A DNA stretch of 64,000 nt, taken from Algoriphagus chordae. Its GTDB lineage: Bacteria > Bacteroidota > Bacteroidia > Cytophagales > Cyclobacteriaceae. The notes below the pieces were generated by a model. That model worked only from the letters and a program-made list of their open reading frames with translations. It made no database searches and was not told the DNA's origin. The translations under genes and the position numbers were made by a program. The stretch covers positions 186,001 to 250,000 of the forward strand of contig NZ_QKZT01000004.1 in assembly GCF_003254055.1 (NCBI RefSeq). The letters run 5' to 3'. Of this stretch, positions 35,747 through 44,670 are shown one piece after another. Position 1 is the first letter of the stretch. Each line of letters begins with the position of its first letter.

Positions 35747-38229
35747 GACCTCCTCTTTACTCCTCTAATGGCCTGGGCATCTAATGGATTCTCAGGCCAT
35801 TCGTGCTTTGGATAGCGTCTCTTCAATTCTTTCTTGACTTCGAAATAGCCATTCTGCCAAAAGCTTTTCAGATCCTGTGTGAGTTGCACAGGTTTATATC
35901 CTGGAGAGAGCATTTCGATTAGCACATTTACTTTTCCATTGTTCACGGTGGGTGTTTCCAGCAAACCAAACAATTCTTGAAGTCTCACAGCCAAAAGTGG
36001 AATATCCTCTTTTCTATATTCCAGTTTAATTTTACTTCCAGAAGGAACTTCTATAGTGGCTGGTGCCAGTTGGTCGAGTTGCTTTTGAAGTTCAAAATCA
36101 AGACTACTAAAAAGAATCTGAGCCAGATCTAGTTTTTTGAAGTCATCGTTTTTGCTGATATTCTGAAGATATGGAGCTATCCAAGTCTCAGGCTTTTCGC
36201 AAAGAGTTGCCACCGACCAATCTGGCCAGTTTTGATCTGGATACCATTGTTTCAACGATTGCACACGCAAAATCAATTGCTCCACATTATTAGAGAAATC
36301 CAACAAATATTCCCCATCCTCACGAATAGCCTCCAAGATCGCTTCGGTCACATCTCCTGCGGCGTACTTTGCCAAAGGCCGAGTGCCCAGAATAATCGAA
36401 CCAATTCTAATCTCTGAATGTGCTTGAAGTCCACCTTTTTTCCTATCCCATTTCAGCACTTCCTTGGTCTTCAGCATAGGAGCCAAATCTTTAGGGTTAA
36501 TAGGAGCAGCCATCCAGATTTTGCCCATTCCTTCCCGCGCATCCACATGAGCTACTGCTAGCCAAGACTCATGAGCTAGATCATCCTTGTGTGCAATCTG
36601 AGCTATTTTCCCATTGGCCAACTGGAATTGGGCATTGTTGCCAGGACGAGCTGCAGCGATGCGCTCAGGGTAAGCGTATGCGAGGAGCAAACCGGTCTGC
36701 CAGGGATCAACTGGGCTGTTATCCGGCTGGATGGAAAACATGCGACGATAGGAAGCCGCCATCTTTTCGATCTTCTTGATCCCAGCTATGCTCACATCGT
36801 GTTTTCTATACCTGCGAAGAGCTTCGATTCGGAGATTCAAATCCACTCCAGCTTCAGGGCCTAGCGGATCTCGCTCATTCAAGATCGCGGCTATATCTGT
36901 AGCCAAACCCAACTGTTTGATTTCTGCCGCATTGATAAGCATGTGAGCAATTCGTGGATGCGTAGGCAATTTGTGAATTTCCTTACCGTGAGGTGTAAGT
37001 TCACCTTCCACTATAGCCTCTATGGATTCTAATGTCTTTTCTGCCAAAGCCAAGGTGCCAGCTGGAGGAGGAGTGAGCCAAGTCATGGAGCGAATATCCT
37101 GCTTGCCCCAAGCTTTCATATCTAGTACCAAAGCAGTCAAGTCAGCTTCCAATAATTCAGGTGTTCGATACTCATTCAGCTGATTTTGAATTGCTTTGGT
37201 CCATAACCTATAGCTATGACCCGCGGTCAATCTACCAGCACGGCCAGAGCGTTGATCTGCAGAATCTAGGCTGATTCTATGGAGTACTAATCGTGATAAA
37301 CCGGATCTTGGATCAAATCTATTTGATTTGGCAAAACCTGAATCCACCACCACTTTGACTCCTTCTATTGTCAAAGAAGTCTCCGCAATATCTGTAGAAA
37401 GCACAATCTTTCGTTTTCCAGAGGGATGTGGCATGATCGCTCTGTTTTGATCTGCTGGTGAAAGCTGTCCATATAGTGGTAATACCAAATCATCCGGTAA
37501 TGCATTTCTAAGAATTTCCTGTGCTTTTCGGATCTCTCCCTGTCCCGGAAGGAAAACCAAGAAATCTCCCTCATGAATTTTGGTCAGAGGAATAATCTGC
37601 CTAGCCGCATCTTCCCCAATCGAATATTCATCTACAGCGTTCATGTAATTGACTTCTACAGGATACTGCCGCCCCTTGCTCTCGATCACGGTGGATTTCA
37701 GCATGCCAGAAAGCTGCTTTGCATCTATAGTCGCCGACATCAGCAAAATCCGTAGATCAGGCCTTAGGATTTGCTGAACCTCTCGAATTAGAGCAAGTGC
37801 AAGCTCAGAATGAAGATTGCGCTCGTGAAACTCATCGAAGATCACCAAGCCCACATCTTCCAGAGCATTGTCTGTATGAAGCATGCGGGTCAAAATTCCC
37901 TCCGTGATTACTTCCAGTCTGGTGTGTGCAGAAATAGCCGATTCAAAGCGAATTCTATAACCGATCAGATCTCCCAACTTGGTATCCGTCATAGACGCCA
38001 TGCGCTGAGCGTTGGTCTTAGTCGCCAATCGCCGAGGCTCAAGCATAATGATCTTCTTGCCAGCCAGCCAAGGTTCATCCAGCAGAGTCAATGGTAGGAG
38101 CGTACTCTTTCCCGCACCCGGAGGAGCCTGAATTATCAGAGAATTAGCGGTTGAAAATTGGGATTTTACTTGAGGAATTATCTCCGCAACAGGGAGGTCA
38201 AATGACAGTGGATCGAAATGATTAAGCAT
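35743..38229 (-). CDS. hrpB: ATP-dependent helicase HrpB
   Basis: This DEAH/RHA-family helicase of 828 residues has Walker A in QAPPGAGKSTLLPL (about 34-47), DExH box IFDEFHERNLHSEL, motif III SATIDAK, motif V STDIAETSLTIEGV and motif VI QRSGRAGR. Helicase-associated HA2 and HrpB C-terminal domains follow, ending HEWPENPLDAQAIRG. The bacterial role of HrpB is not settled; it is probably RNA remodelling. Length agrees with E. coli HrpB. No partners are evident. Confidence 0.95.
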   Translation of the reverse strand: MLNHFDPLSFDLPVAEIIPQVKSQFSTANSLIIQAPPGAGKSTLLPLTLLDEPWLAGKKIIMLEPRRLATKTNAQRMASMTDTKLGDLIGYRIRFESAISAHTRLEVITEGILTRMLHTDNALEDVGLVIFDEFHERNLHSELALALIREVQQILRPDLRILLMSATIDAKQLSGMLKSTVIESKGRQYPVEVNYMNAVDEYSIGEDAARQIIPLTKIHEGDFLVFLPGQGEIRKAQEILRNALPDDLVLPLYGQLSPADQNRAIMPHPSGKRKIVLSTDIAETSLTIEGVKVVVDSGFAKSNRFDPRSGLSRLVLHRISLDSADQRSGRAGRLTAGHSYRLWTKAIQNQLNEYRTPELLEADLTALVLDMKAWGKQDIRSMTWLTPPPAGTLALAEKTLESIEAIVEGELTPHGKEIHKLPTHPRIAHMLINAAEIKQLGLATDIAAILNERDPLGPEAGVDLNLRIEALRRYRKHDVSIAGIKKIEKMAASYRRMFSIQPDNSPVDPWQTGLLLAYAYPERIAAARPGNNAQFQLANGKIAQIAHKDDLAHESWLAVAHVDAREGMGKIWMAAPINPKDLAPMLKTKEVLKWDRKKGGLQAHSEIRIGSIILGTRPLAKYAAGDVTEAILEAIREDGEYLLDFSNNVEQLILRVQSLKQWYPDQNWPDWSVATLCEKPETWIAPYLQNISKNDDFKKLDLAQILFSSLDFELQKQLDQLAPATIEVPSGSKIKLEYRKEDIPLLAVRLQELFGLLETPTVNNGKVNVLIEMLSPGYKPVQLTQDLKSFWQNGYFEVKKELKRRYPKHEWPENPLDAQAIRGVKRRS

Positions 38230-38620
38230 GCGATGTAAAAATAGGGATTCTAGGGTAGAAAGGGAATTGTGGGAGGCTTAAGTCACTGCGAATGGTAAGG
38301 AAGTACACGAGCATTACCACCTTCAAATTAGTAAGTCTCTATACAATTTGCGAATTGTGATTTACCATTTACGAGAGGAACAATTGCCTGTTGATCTCCA
38401 AAACTATCTGAGTGTTTTTTCGATTATCTAAGTTAATGTTAGCAAGAAACCAATCTTGAATCTCACCAATCTGTACTATATCCTAATCAGGCATTTCACT
38501 TTTTTTTATTAGCTTACAGAATCACGGGGATATTTTATCCAGTAAAACTATGAATACGAACCATGAGATTCTTGCTGACAGAAATCCTCCTTCATTTGTA
38601 ACTTTAAATGATTTTTGAAT
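38230..38620. other. Divergent intergenic region upstream of hrpB and a lipoprotein gene
   Basis: These 391 AT-rich bases hold two 5' regions. I see no ORF with coding character, no clear hairpin and no convincing promoter. Confidence 0.4.
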
Positions 38621-39229
38621 ATGAAAAACACTTTAATTCTAGCCCTTATCGGGATCATCTTCTTTTCTTGCTCAGGAGAGAAAGCAACAGAAATCACCCA
38701 AGAAATGGGTAGCAGGGTAGAAGATTCTGGATCCAGCTCGGATGAAAGAGAAAAGATAGCAAAGGGAGAAGCCAATTTCTCCGTATCAGTTTCTATCGAT
38801 GGGAAGGAAATGGATTTCAGTGCAATCAACACAGAAGACAATATTGTTTTTATGAATAATGCACTAAATCTGAAGCTTGTTGACGAAAATCAGAACGTCT
38901 GCATGGTCAATCTTTTAGGAGAGGGTGTGTATGAAAGTACTCCCAATTCTTTTACTCTCCAGAACTCAGAGTTATCTCAGGAAGAACAGATGACCTCCAA
39001 GAAAAAACGATCTCATGTGGAAGTTTATTGGCCGCAAACAAACACACAGTATGATAAAAAAATACTCTACTCTGGGGAAGTTACACTGGAAAAACTAACT
39101 GATGACATCATAGAAATCTCTTTTACAGGAGAAGGAATAGACTATGGAAGATCTCCAAATAAAGGCCCTTTCTATCCAATGACAGGCAAAATAAGACTAG
39201 AAAATTACAATAGTTACGACATCAGATAA
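38621..39229 (+). CDS. Small lipoprotein of unknown function
   Basis: The ATG at 38621 is chosen over a TTG six bases earlier. The product of 202 residues has a lipoprotein signal (IGIIFFSCSGEKATE, lipid Cys at about 19), a charged linker and a beta-rich domain (NFSVSVSIDGKEMDFSAINT ... GKIRLENYN). It probably sits in the outer or inner membrane facing the periplasm. No known family recognised. The next gene codes for another short lipoprotein, 37 bases downstream. Confidence 0.75.
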   Translation: MKNTLILALIGIIFFSCSGEKATEITQEMGSRVEDSGSSSDEREKIAKGEANFSVSVSIDGKEMDFSAINTEDNIVFMNNALNLKLVDENQNVCMVNLLGEGVYESTPNSFTLQNSELSQEEQMTSKKKRSHVEVYWPQTNTQYDKKILYSGEVTLEKLTDDIIEISFTGEGIDYGRSPNKGPFYPMTGKIRLENYNSYDIR

Positions 39230-39266
39230 ATCAATTTTCATTTTTAAAATTTAATAGCAAACGCTT

Positions 39267-39782
39267 ATGAACAAATTGAACATACTACTTCTAGCCCTTT
39301 TTCTTTTTTCATGTAATGGAGATAATACAAGTGAGAAAACGCTGGAAGAATCATCCACAGATTTAGATGAGACTGTAAAGGCAGAAAAAGCCTCTGACTA
39401 TCCATGTGACTTATATACTGAGTCCTTTATCAAAGAATATTTTCCAAATGGAGAAAATTTCGTCAATAAGCCAAGTGGAAGTTCTTACCCTACATGTAGA
39501 TATAGTTTTACGGTAGATGGTGAGGATTATCGTGCTGAGCTTACAGTTGCAGATTTTGGTGGAAAGGAATCAACTTTTGATAAGGCGATGAGTTTCCAAT
39601 CTAAAAAAGAAGAAGTTTCTGGCTTCGAAAACAAAGCCTATTACATGTCAGGTCAAGGTCAAATTTCTACTTATAAGGGTAAAAAAATGATGCACATTAG
39701 TATGTCAAAGGATCAAGGAACAGCTGGTGAATTCAAGGATCAAACAATTCAGGCTGCCAAGGAAATATTAGCAAAACTGTAA
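39267..39782 (+). CDS. Small lipoprotein of unknown function
   Basis: This 171-residue product starts MNKLNILLLALFLFSCNGD with lipid Cys near residue 16, then an acidic linker. The folded part begins SDYPCDLYTESFIKEYFP, has a second Cys in YPTCRYSF, and ends in a helix AAKEILAKL. The two cysteines could form a disulfide. It shares layout with the preceding lipoprotein, so the two are probably co-transcribed. The function is unknown. Confidence 0.75.
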   Translation: MNKLNILLLALFLFSCNGDNTSEKTLEESSTDLDETVKAEKASDYPCDLYTESFIKEYFPNGENFVNKPSGSSYPTCRYSFTVDGEDYRAELTVADFGGKESTFDKAMSFQSKKEEVSGFENKAYYMSGQGQISTYKGKKMMHISMSKDQGTAGEFKDQTIQAAKEILAKL

Positions 39783-39854
39783 AATTGTAGAGGCGAATAA
39801 TCTTTCGCCCTTCAATAGAATCCATTCCTTGCTTATTTACACTATAGTCTAAAC

Positions 39855-40427
39855 ATGATTATCCGGAAGGCGCTGCTTGAAGATTCCGAGGCGATTACTG
39901 AACTGCTGATGCTAGCCTCTGGAAAGGTGATGTATAAGTTTATGGGCGAGAAGGATTACCTCAAAGCTGTGGGCTTTTTACATTATTTTGTTCAGAATAC
40001 AGGAAATCAATATTCTTTCCAGAACTGCTATGTAGCTGTGGACAATGGTGAGATTGTAGGAGCGATGTTAGTGTATGATGGAGCCAAATTGCAGGAATTA
40101 AGAAAGCCAGTTTTGGAATATATCCATCAGCATTTTGATAGGAATATGCATGTAGAAAAAGAAACCCAAGCTGGTGAGTATTATATAGATTCTTTGGCTG
40201 TATTCCCTACACAGCAAGGAAAAGGTATCGCATCAAAACTGCTTCAATTTCTCATTCAAGTAAAGTCTGAGCATGGAGATGCTACCCTAGGCTTGCTAGT
40301 GGACAGGACAAATCCTAGAGCTAAAAAGCTTTATCTGAAATTGGGATTTAAGCTTGTAGGAGAGAAAGAACTATTGGGAATTTCCCTTGAGCATCTACAA
40401 TTGAAGTTGTCTTCGTCTAAACTATAG
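39855..40427 (+). CDS. GNAT family N-acetyltransferase
   Basis: This 190-residue acetyltransferase opens MIIRKALLEDSEAITELL. The acetyl-CoA motif lies in DSLAVFPTQQGKGIASKLLQ (about residues 112-131), followed by LLVDRTNPRAKKLYLKLGFK. The substrate is unknown. It is close to GNATs annotated in Bacteroidota with stand-alone position. Confidence 0.88.
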   Translation: MIIRKALLEDSEAITELLMLASGKVMYKFMGEKDYLKAVGFLHYFVQNTGNQYSFQNCYVAVDNGEIVGAMLVYDGAKLQELRKPVLEYIHQHFDRNMHVEKETQAGEYYIDSLAVFPTQQGKGIASKLLQFLIQVKSEHGDATLGLLVDRTNPRAKKLYLKLGFKLVGEKELLGISLEHLQLKLSSSKL

Positions 40428-40730
40428 GATTGAATGAGGTAGGGGCGAACGATTTTTCACCCTACTCTAATATTTTAAAACAGACTGCTACGTGCCCAAT
40501 GACGGATTGTGTTTTCACCACAATTCGAGTCTGTCCGAGCGAAGTCGAGGACAATAATTTTATATATTTTAATAGAGGCTTCGACTTCGCTCACCCTGAC
40601 CCGTCATCACTCTCTTGTAAATTCTAAATTATTCTTACTCGAAGTGCCGTATAAAAAGACATAAGCTTTTCTCTGTGAGCTCCTCGTCATCCTCCGTGTA
40701 CACCGCGATAAAATCCCCTAATCCACAAAA
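40428..40730. repeat. Intergenic region with a REP-like GTCCGAGCGAAGTCGAGGAC element
   Basis: GTCCGAGCGAAGTCGAGGAC (from 40532) and CTTCGACTTCGCTC (around 40583) form an imperfect inverted repeat around an AT-rich centre (ACAATAATTTTATATATTTT). The same pair of blocks recurs at about 47612-47670. No ORF here has coding character; the frame at 40430-40627 is a repeat artefact. Confidence 0.75.
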
Positions 40731-40756
40731 AAACCACGAGAAAAATCCCGTGGTTT
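40731..40756 (-). terminator. Terminator after the DUF2911 gene
   Basis: AAACCACG / CGTGGTTT stem with a 10-base loop and an A-run that reads as a U-tract on the minus strand, 24 bases beyond the DUF2911 stop codon. Confidence 0.85.
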
Positions 40757-40779
40757 CAATTTCAATTAGCTTGGAAAGC

Positions 40780-41286
40780 TTATGAGCCTAACTTGGCTGA
40801 AGCTTTTCCATATTCCCATCTAATCTCAAAGCTTGAAGGCTTTACTTCATATACAAGACGCTCTTCCATAGTAGATGTCTGGCCAGAAGGAACTGTAACT
40901 CTCAATGCATCTTCTTTTGAATCATAATCAAATGCTCCCCATTGCTTAGCAACTTTGTTGAAGATAAATGTAGAAGAAGCCTCACCTGGGATCACGAAGA
41001 AACTATAAGTTCCCGCAGGCAATTTCTTTCCTTCTACCATGATATCCTTAGTAGTCGTGAAGGTAGTTGCATCATTTGCGCCAGCTCTCCATACTTCTCC
41101 TAAAGGCACCAAATCTCCCCAGATCATACGGCCTTTTACCGCAGGAGAGGAATAATTGATAGTGATTTTAGCATCGCCTACCGTTCCTTCAGCGGTTTTG
41201 GCTGGGCTAGCTTTCTCTTGAGCAAATGCCGCTAAACCTATAAATGCAAGTAGGGCAGTGGCTAGTAAATTCTTTTTGAAATTCAT
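40780..41286 (-). CDS. DUF2911 secreted protein
   Basis: This 168-residue protein has a signal peptide ending AFAQ. The DUF2911 core is INYSSPAVKGRMIWGDLVPL, then EVWRAGANDATTFTTTKD, KLPAGTYSFFVIPGE and WGAFDYDSKEDAL. The family is widespread in Bacteroidota, beta-sandwich-like and of unknown function, probably periplasmic. Confidence 0.88.
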   Translation of the reverse strand: MNFKKNLLATALLAFIGLAAFAQEKASPAKTAEGTVGDAKITINYSSPAVKGRMIWGDLVPLGEVWRAGANDATTFTTTKDIMVEGKKLPAGTYSFFVIPGEASSTFIFNKVAKQWGAFDYDSKEDALRVTVPSGQTSTMEERLVYEVKPSSFEIRWEYGKASAKLGS

Positions 41287-41403
41287 GGTCCTTAGTTTTT
41301 GTTATTACATATGAAAAATAAAGAAATTTATTAATTCCTCTAGTTTCCAAACTGACATTTCTGTGAAAAGGTTACAAAAGGGGGAAAACGTCGGGTGCGG
41401 GAT

Positions 41404-41454
41404 GTTGGGTGACCGATGTATGCTTCACCGGACATCAAACCTCCAACACCCAAC
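41404..41454. repeat. Inverted repeat GTTGGGTG ... CACCCAAC near the oxidoreductase 3' end
   Basis: Arms of 8 bases surround about 35 bases that include GATGT/ACATC. The element lies right after the stop of the Gfo/Idh/MocA gene and may be its terminator or a small dispersed repeat. Confidence 0.5.
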
Positions 41455-41461
41455 AATCGCA

Positions 41462-42610
41462 TTAAATCTTCACCCAACCTTCTTTCTCATTACTTTCTAC
41501 GATCGCATCACCGATGATCAACTCTCTCAAGCCGTCAGCAAAAGTTGGGAAAGTAGGTTTTTCTGGTTGTTTGCCTTCTCTGACTGCGGCATAAACTTCC
41601 TTGAAAAGCTGCTTGGAAGTATCTGGGAAGCCTTCTTGGTGACCTCCTGGGAAGCTTACTAAAGAACGAGCCCCTTCGTCTACCAAGGCAGGATCTTTCA
41701 TCAAAATAGAATTGGCAGTTTCTCTCTTACCGATCCAAAGTTCGTTTGGCTTTTCAGCATTAAATTCGAAGCTCGACTTAGATCCAGAAATTTCGATATT
41801 AAGGCGGTTTTTACGTCCAGCGTTGATTTGGCTGACGGTAATCGAACCTGTGTTACCATTATCAAAACGAAGCAAAATAGTAGCATAATCTTCAGATGTC
41901 ACATCATACTCTTGGTAATCTGAAGGGTCTAATTCTTTTCCAGAGAAAGATTCTACTGCTTTCAAAGGCTTCAGGCGCTTAGGATGCACAGTGGAGAAAT
42001 CAGCCATTACAGCAGTGATTTTCAAACCAGTCACATATTCAGTCATATCTAAAAGGTGAGATCCAATATCTGCTACTGCTCTTGAACCACCAGATTGCTT
42101 AGGGTCCAACCTCCAGCTATAGTCAGTTTTGAAGTATAACCAATCCTGTAAGTAAGAACCCATCACGGAATATACATCTCCCAACTCACCTTTTTCACGC
42201 ATCACTTTCATCTGGCGAACCATAGGATAATAACGGAGGTTGAAGTGAACTGCATTGATCATTCCTTTTTCTTTTGCAAAAGAAACAAGCTCCTGCGCCT
42301 CCTCAACTGTCATTGAAAGTGGTTTCTCGCAGACAACATGCTTACCAGCTTCCATACAGGCTTTTGACTGCGGAAAATGAAGGAAGTTTGGAGTACAAAT
42401 ATGTACTACATCAATGCTGTCATCTTTCAGCATATTTTCAAAAGTGTAGGCATTTGGGATTCCAAGCTCTGCAGCTTTGGCATCTGCTACTTCCTGATTT
42501 ACTTCTACAAGGCCTGTCACCTCGATATTAGGAATTCTTCTAAGTGCTTCTAAATGTGCCGGTCCGATAAATCCGGTGCCAACGATAGCTGCTTTGATAG
42601 TCTGAGCCAT
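41462..42610 (-). CDS. Gfo/Idh/MocA family oxidoreductase
   Basis: This NAD(P)-dependent sugar or inositol dehydrogenase-type protein has 382 residues. The Rossmann motif AAIVGTGFIGPAHLEALRR lies at the N-terminus, the catalytic-Lys motif HVVCEKPLSMTVEEA near residue 95, and SGGSRAVADIGSHLLDMTE holds the conserved His near residue 190. No signal peptide. The substrate is unknown. The sugar-isomerase-like gene at 55.7 kb might serve a related catabolic route, but they are not linked. Confidence 0.9.
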   Translation of the reverse strand: MAQTIKAAIVGTGFIGPAHLEALRRIPNIEVTGLVEVNQEVADAKAAELGIPNAYTFENMLKDDSIDVVHICTPNFLHFPQSKACMEAGKHVVCEKPLSMTVEEAQELVSFAKEKGMINAVHFNLRYYPMVRQMKVMREKGELGDVYSVMGSYLQDWLYFKTDYSWRLDPKQSGGSRAVADIGSHLLDMTEYVTGLKITAVMADFSTVHPKRLKPLKAVESFSGKELDPSDYQEYDVTSEDYATILLRFDNGNTGSITVSQINAGRKNRLNIEISGSKSSFEFNAEKPNELWIGKRETANSILMKDPALVDEGARSLVSFPGGHQEGFPDTSKQLFKEVYAAVREGKQPEKPTFPTFADGLRELIIGDAIVESNEKEGWVKI

Positions 42611-42757
42611 AGGTTTTTTAGGTTGAATTGAATATAATTTGAAACCTTAAATTAGGAAAAATGCCTCAATTCATTCCCATTCCCAAAACTAGATTTCAAT
42701 ACTATCTCGGATTGAAATGGACAAAAGCAGTTAGAAATACCTAGGACTTTGAGTCTA

Positions 42758-43927
42758 TTACTTGGAAATCATCTGTTTAGTCATGGATGTGGGTTCTAAC
42801 CACCATTGACGTGTTGTTTCTAGATTTTTGTCCAACTCGATGAATTCACCAATCTCAGGAACAAATATTGGCTGATTGATTTCTGTAGCTTTCACCAAAA
42901 CGCGTTCAATCGGATCTCTCCAGGAGTGCATCGCTAAAGTAAAGGCCGCCCAATGAATTGGCATAAAAACGTCTGCCTTGATATCCATTGCCGCCTGAGC
43001 AGTTTCTTCGGGCAACATATGTATATCCGACCAGCGCTCATTGTACTGACCACATTCCATCATGGCAAAGTTGAATGGACCATATTTCTCTCCTATCTGC
43101 TTGAAGTGTGGACCATAGCCACTATCACCACTAAAATAGATATTATCTTCTTTGCCTTGGATCACCCAAGAACCCCAGAGTGTAGAGAATCTATCATTCA
43201 AACCACGTCCAGAAAAGTGTCGAGCAGGAGTTAAAGCTAAAAGCAAGCCATCCGCTTTGATTTCATCCCACCAGCCCAACTCGTGGATTTTGGAAGAATC
43301 TACTCCCCATTCTTCGAAATGCGCTCCCATTCCTAAAGGCATGTAAAAGGACTTCGTTTTATCCTTCAGCTTCTGAATAGAACCATAATCCAAGTGATCA
43401 TAATGATCGTGTGACATGATGATCATATCGATCTGCGGCAGTTTTTCTATGGAAATAGGCAGCTCCTTGCTATAGCGCTTTTTGCCCAAATACGGGCTAG
43501 GAGAGGGTACCTCACCAAACATAGGATCGATCAGAATATTCTTTCCTTCGATTTGGAGTAAAAAAGTAGAGTGCCCAAACCACACTAAGCGAGTAGGATG
43601 ATCCTTAGTAACTAACTCCAAAGAATCACGATGCTCTATGGGTAGTTCGAAATTTGGCTGACGGCTAGGGTCATTTTTGAAAAAATCAGGTATCATCTTT
43701 ATCGCCTCTGTGAAATCCATGTCCATATTAGTAGGTATGAGATTGCTGAATTTTCCATCTTCGAAATAGTCCAATTTCTCAAATTGTGCTAGCTTTTGTT
43801 TGGATTGAGTTCCGCCAAATTGTGGACTAAGATTAACAAAGAGTATAGCAATGATAGCTAGTATGACTACAATTGAAATGATGCTGATCATTAGGTATTT
43901 CAGAGTTTTGAATAAAGACTTGAACAT
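42758..43927 (-). CDS. MBL-fold metal-dependent hydrolase with N-terminal membrane anchor (UlaG/NAPE-PLD-like)
   Basis: I start at the ATG at 43927, which gives 389 residues; the ATG at 43966 adds 13 residues with no support. One TM helix (about 12-36) precedes the metallo-beta-lactamase-like domain: VWFGHSTFLLQIEGKNILID, the metal site SHDHYDHLD, YFSGDSGYGPHF and MPIHWAAFTLAMHSW. This is the NAPE-PLD/UlaG branch of the superfamily. The substrate is unknown, possibly a phosphodiester lipid. Confidence 0.87.
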   Translation of the reverse strand: MFKSLFKTLKYLMISIISIVVILAIIAILFVNLSPQFGGTQSKQKLAQFEKLDYFEDGKFSNLIPTNMDMDFTEAIKMIPDFFKNDPSRQPNFELPIEHRDSLELVTKDHPTRLVWFGHSTFLLQIEGKNILIDPMFGEVPSPSPYLGKKRYSKELPISIEKLPQIDMIIMSHDHYDHLDYGSIQKLKDKTKSFYMPLGMGAHFEEWGVDSSKIHELGWWDEIKADGLLLALTPARHFSGRGLNDRFSTLWGSWVIQGKEDNIYFSGDSGYGPHFKQIGEKYGPFNFAMMECGQYNERWSDIHMLPEETAQAAMDIKADVFMPIHWAAFTLAMHSWRDPIERVLVKATEINQPIFVPEIGEFIELDKNLETTRQWWLEPTSMTKQMISK

Positions 43928-44096
43928 AGGAGCTTGAAAAGCTAGGGTATAAACTATTGGCTTCAACTGCGAAACCTATAAAAAGGTGCGAGTTAGAAGG
44001 GATTTTATTGATTTTTTATCAAAGAGTTCCAAGCTGTACAAAAGCTAATATCTAAAGCAATTGCGACTTCAGATAGCAGGTAAGCAGGGTATGAAA

Positions 44097-44128
44097 AGCG
44101 TTGCGCCGTTGGGTCGCCACGAGAGATA
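44097..44128. repeat. GC-rich dispersed repeat, copy 1
   Basis: GCGTTGCGCCGTTGGGTCGC followed by CACGAGAG stands out from the AT-rich surroundings. It is related, in reverse orientation, to the block at 48924-48975 and, directly, to that at 49142-49173. It lies about 85 bases before iorA. Confidence 0.6.
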
Positions 44129-44209
44129 AAGCCACCTATTTTTTATAGTCGGTTTCTATACTCTTCTGATTTTCTTTATCTTAAACGTGTAAAACTTAAT
44201 CAATAACCC

Positions 44210-44668
44210 ATGGCACTTATAAACCTCAAAATCAACGGAAAGGCAAATTCGGTTGATGTAGAAGAAGATACCCCCTTACTTTGGGTACTTCGGGATCATC
44301 TTGGATTGGTCGGCACCAAGTATTCTTGCGGCATCGCTCAGTGTGGTGCTTGCACTGTTCACAAAAATGGAGAGGCTATTTTTTCCTGCATCACTCCAGC
44401 GGCTAGTCTCACAGAAGACGAAATCACAACAATAGAGGGGCTCTCGGAAGATGGAGATCATCCAGTTCAAAAAGCCTGGGCAGAAGTAGACGTTGCCCAA
44501 TGTGGCTATTGTCAAGCTGGGCAGATTATGAACGCTTCGGCCTTTCTTGAAAAGAATCCAAAGCCATCTATGGAAGAGATAGATGAAGCAATGAACAGAA
44601 ATATCTGTAGATGTGGTACTTATCATAAAATCAGAGAAGCCGTTGCAATGGCTGCTAAATCCAAATAA
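44210..44668 (+). CDS. iorA: [2Fe-2S] subunit of an isoquinoline 1-oxidoreductase-like molybdenum hydroxylase
   Basis: This 152-residue electron-transfer subunit has an N-terminal plant-ferredoxin-like cluster (YSCGIAQCGACTVH and IFSC). The C-terminal [2Fe-2S] domain has CGYCQAGQIMNA and NICRCGTYHKIREA. It pairs with the large molybdopterin subunit, whose gene starts 2 bases after its stop. No FAD subunit is present, which fits the Ior-type two-subunit aldehyde/N-heterocycle oxidoreductases. The substrate is unknown. Confidence 0.92.
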   Translation: MALINLKINGKANSVDVEEDTPLLWVLRDHLGLVGTKYSCGIAQCGACTVHKNGEAIFSCITPAASLTEDEITTIEGLSEDGDHPVQKAWAEVDVAQCGYCQAGQIMNASAFLEKNPKPSMEEIDEAMNRNICRCGTYHKIREAVAMAAKSK

Positions 44669-44670
44669 TC

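Noticed and set aside
40516-40605. Insertion sequence remnant with transposase
   Set aside because: Only a short hairpin-forming repeat is present; no transposase fragment is readable in any frame.
40430-40627. Plus-strand ORF of 65 codons after the GNAT gene
   Set aside because: It spans the REP-like inverted repeat and has no protein-like pattern.
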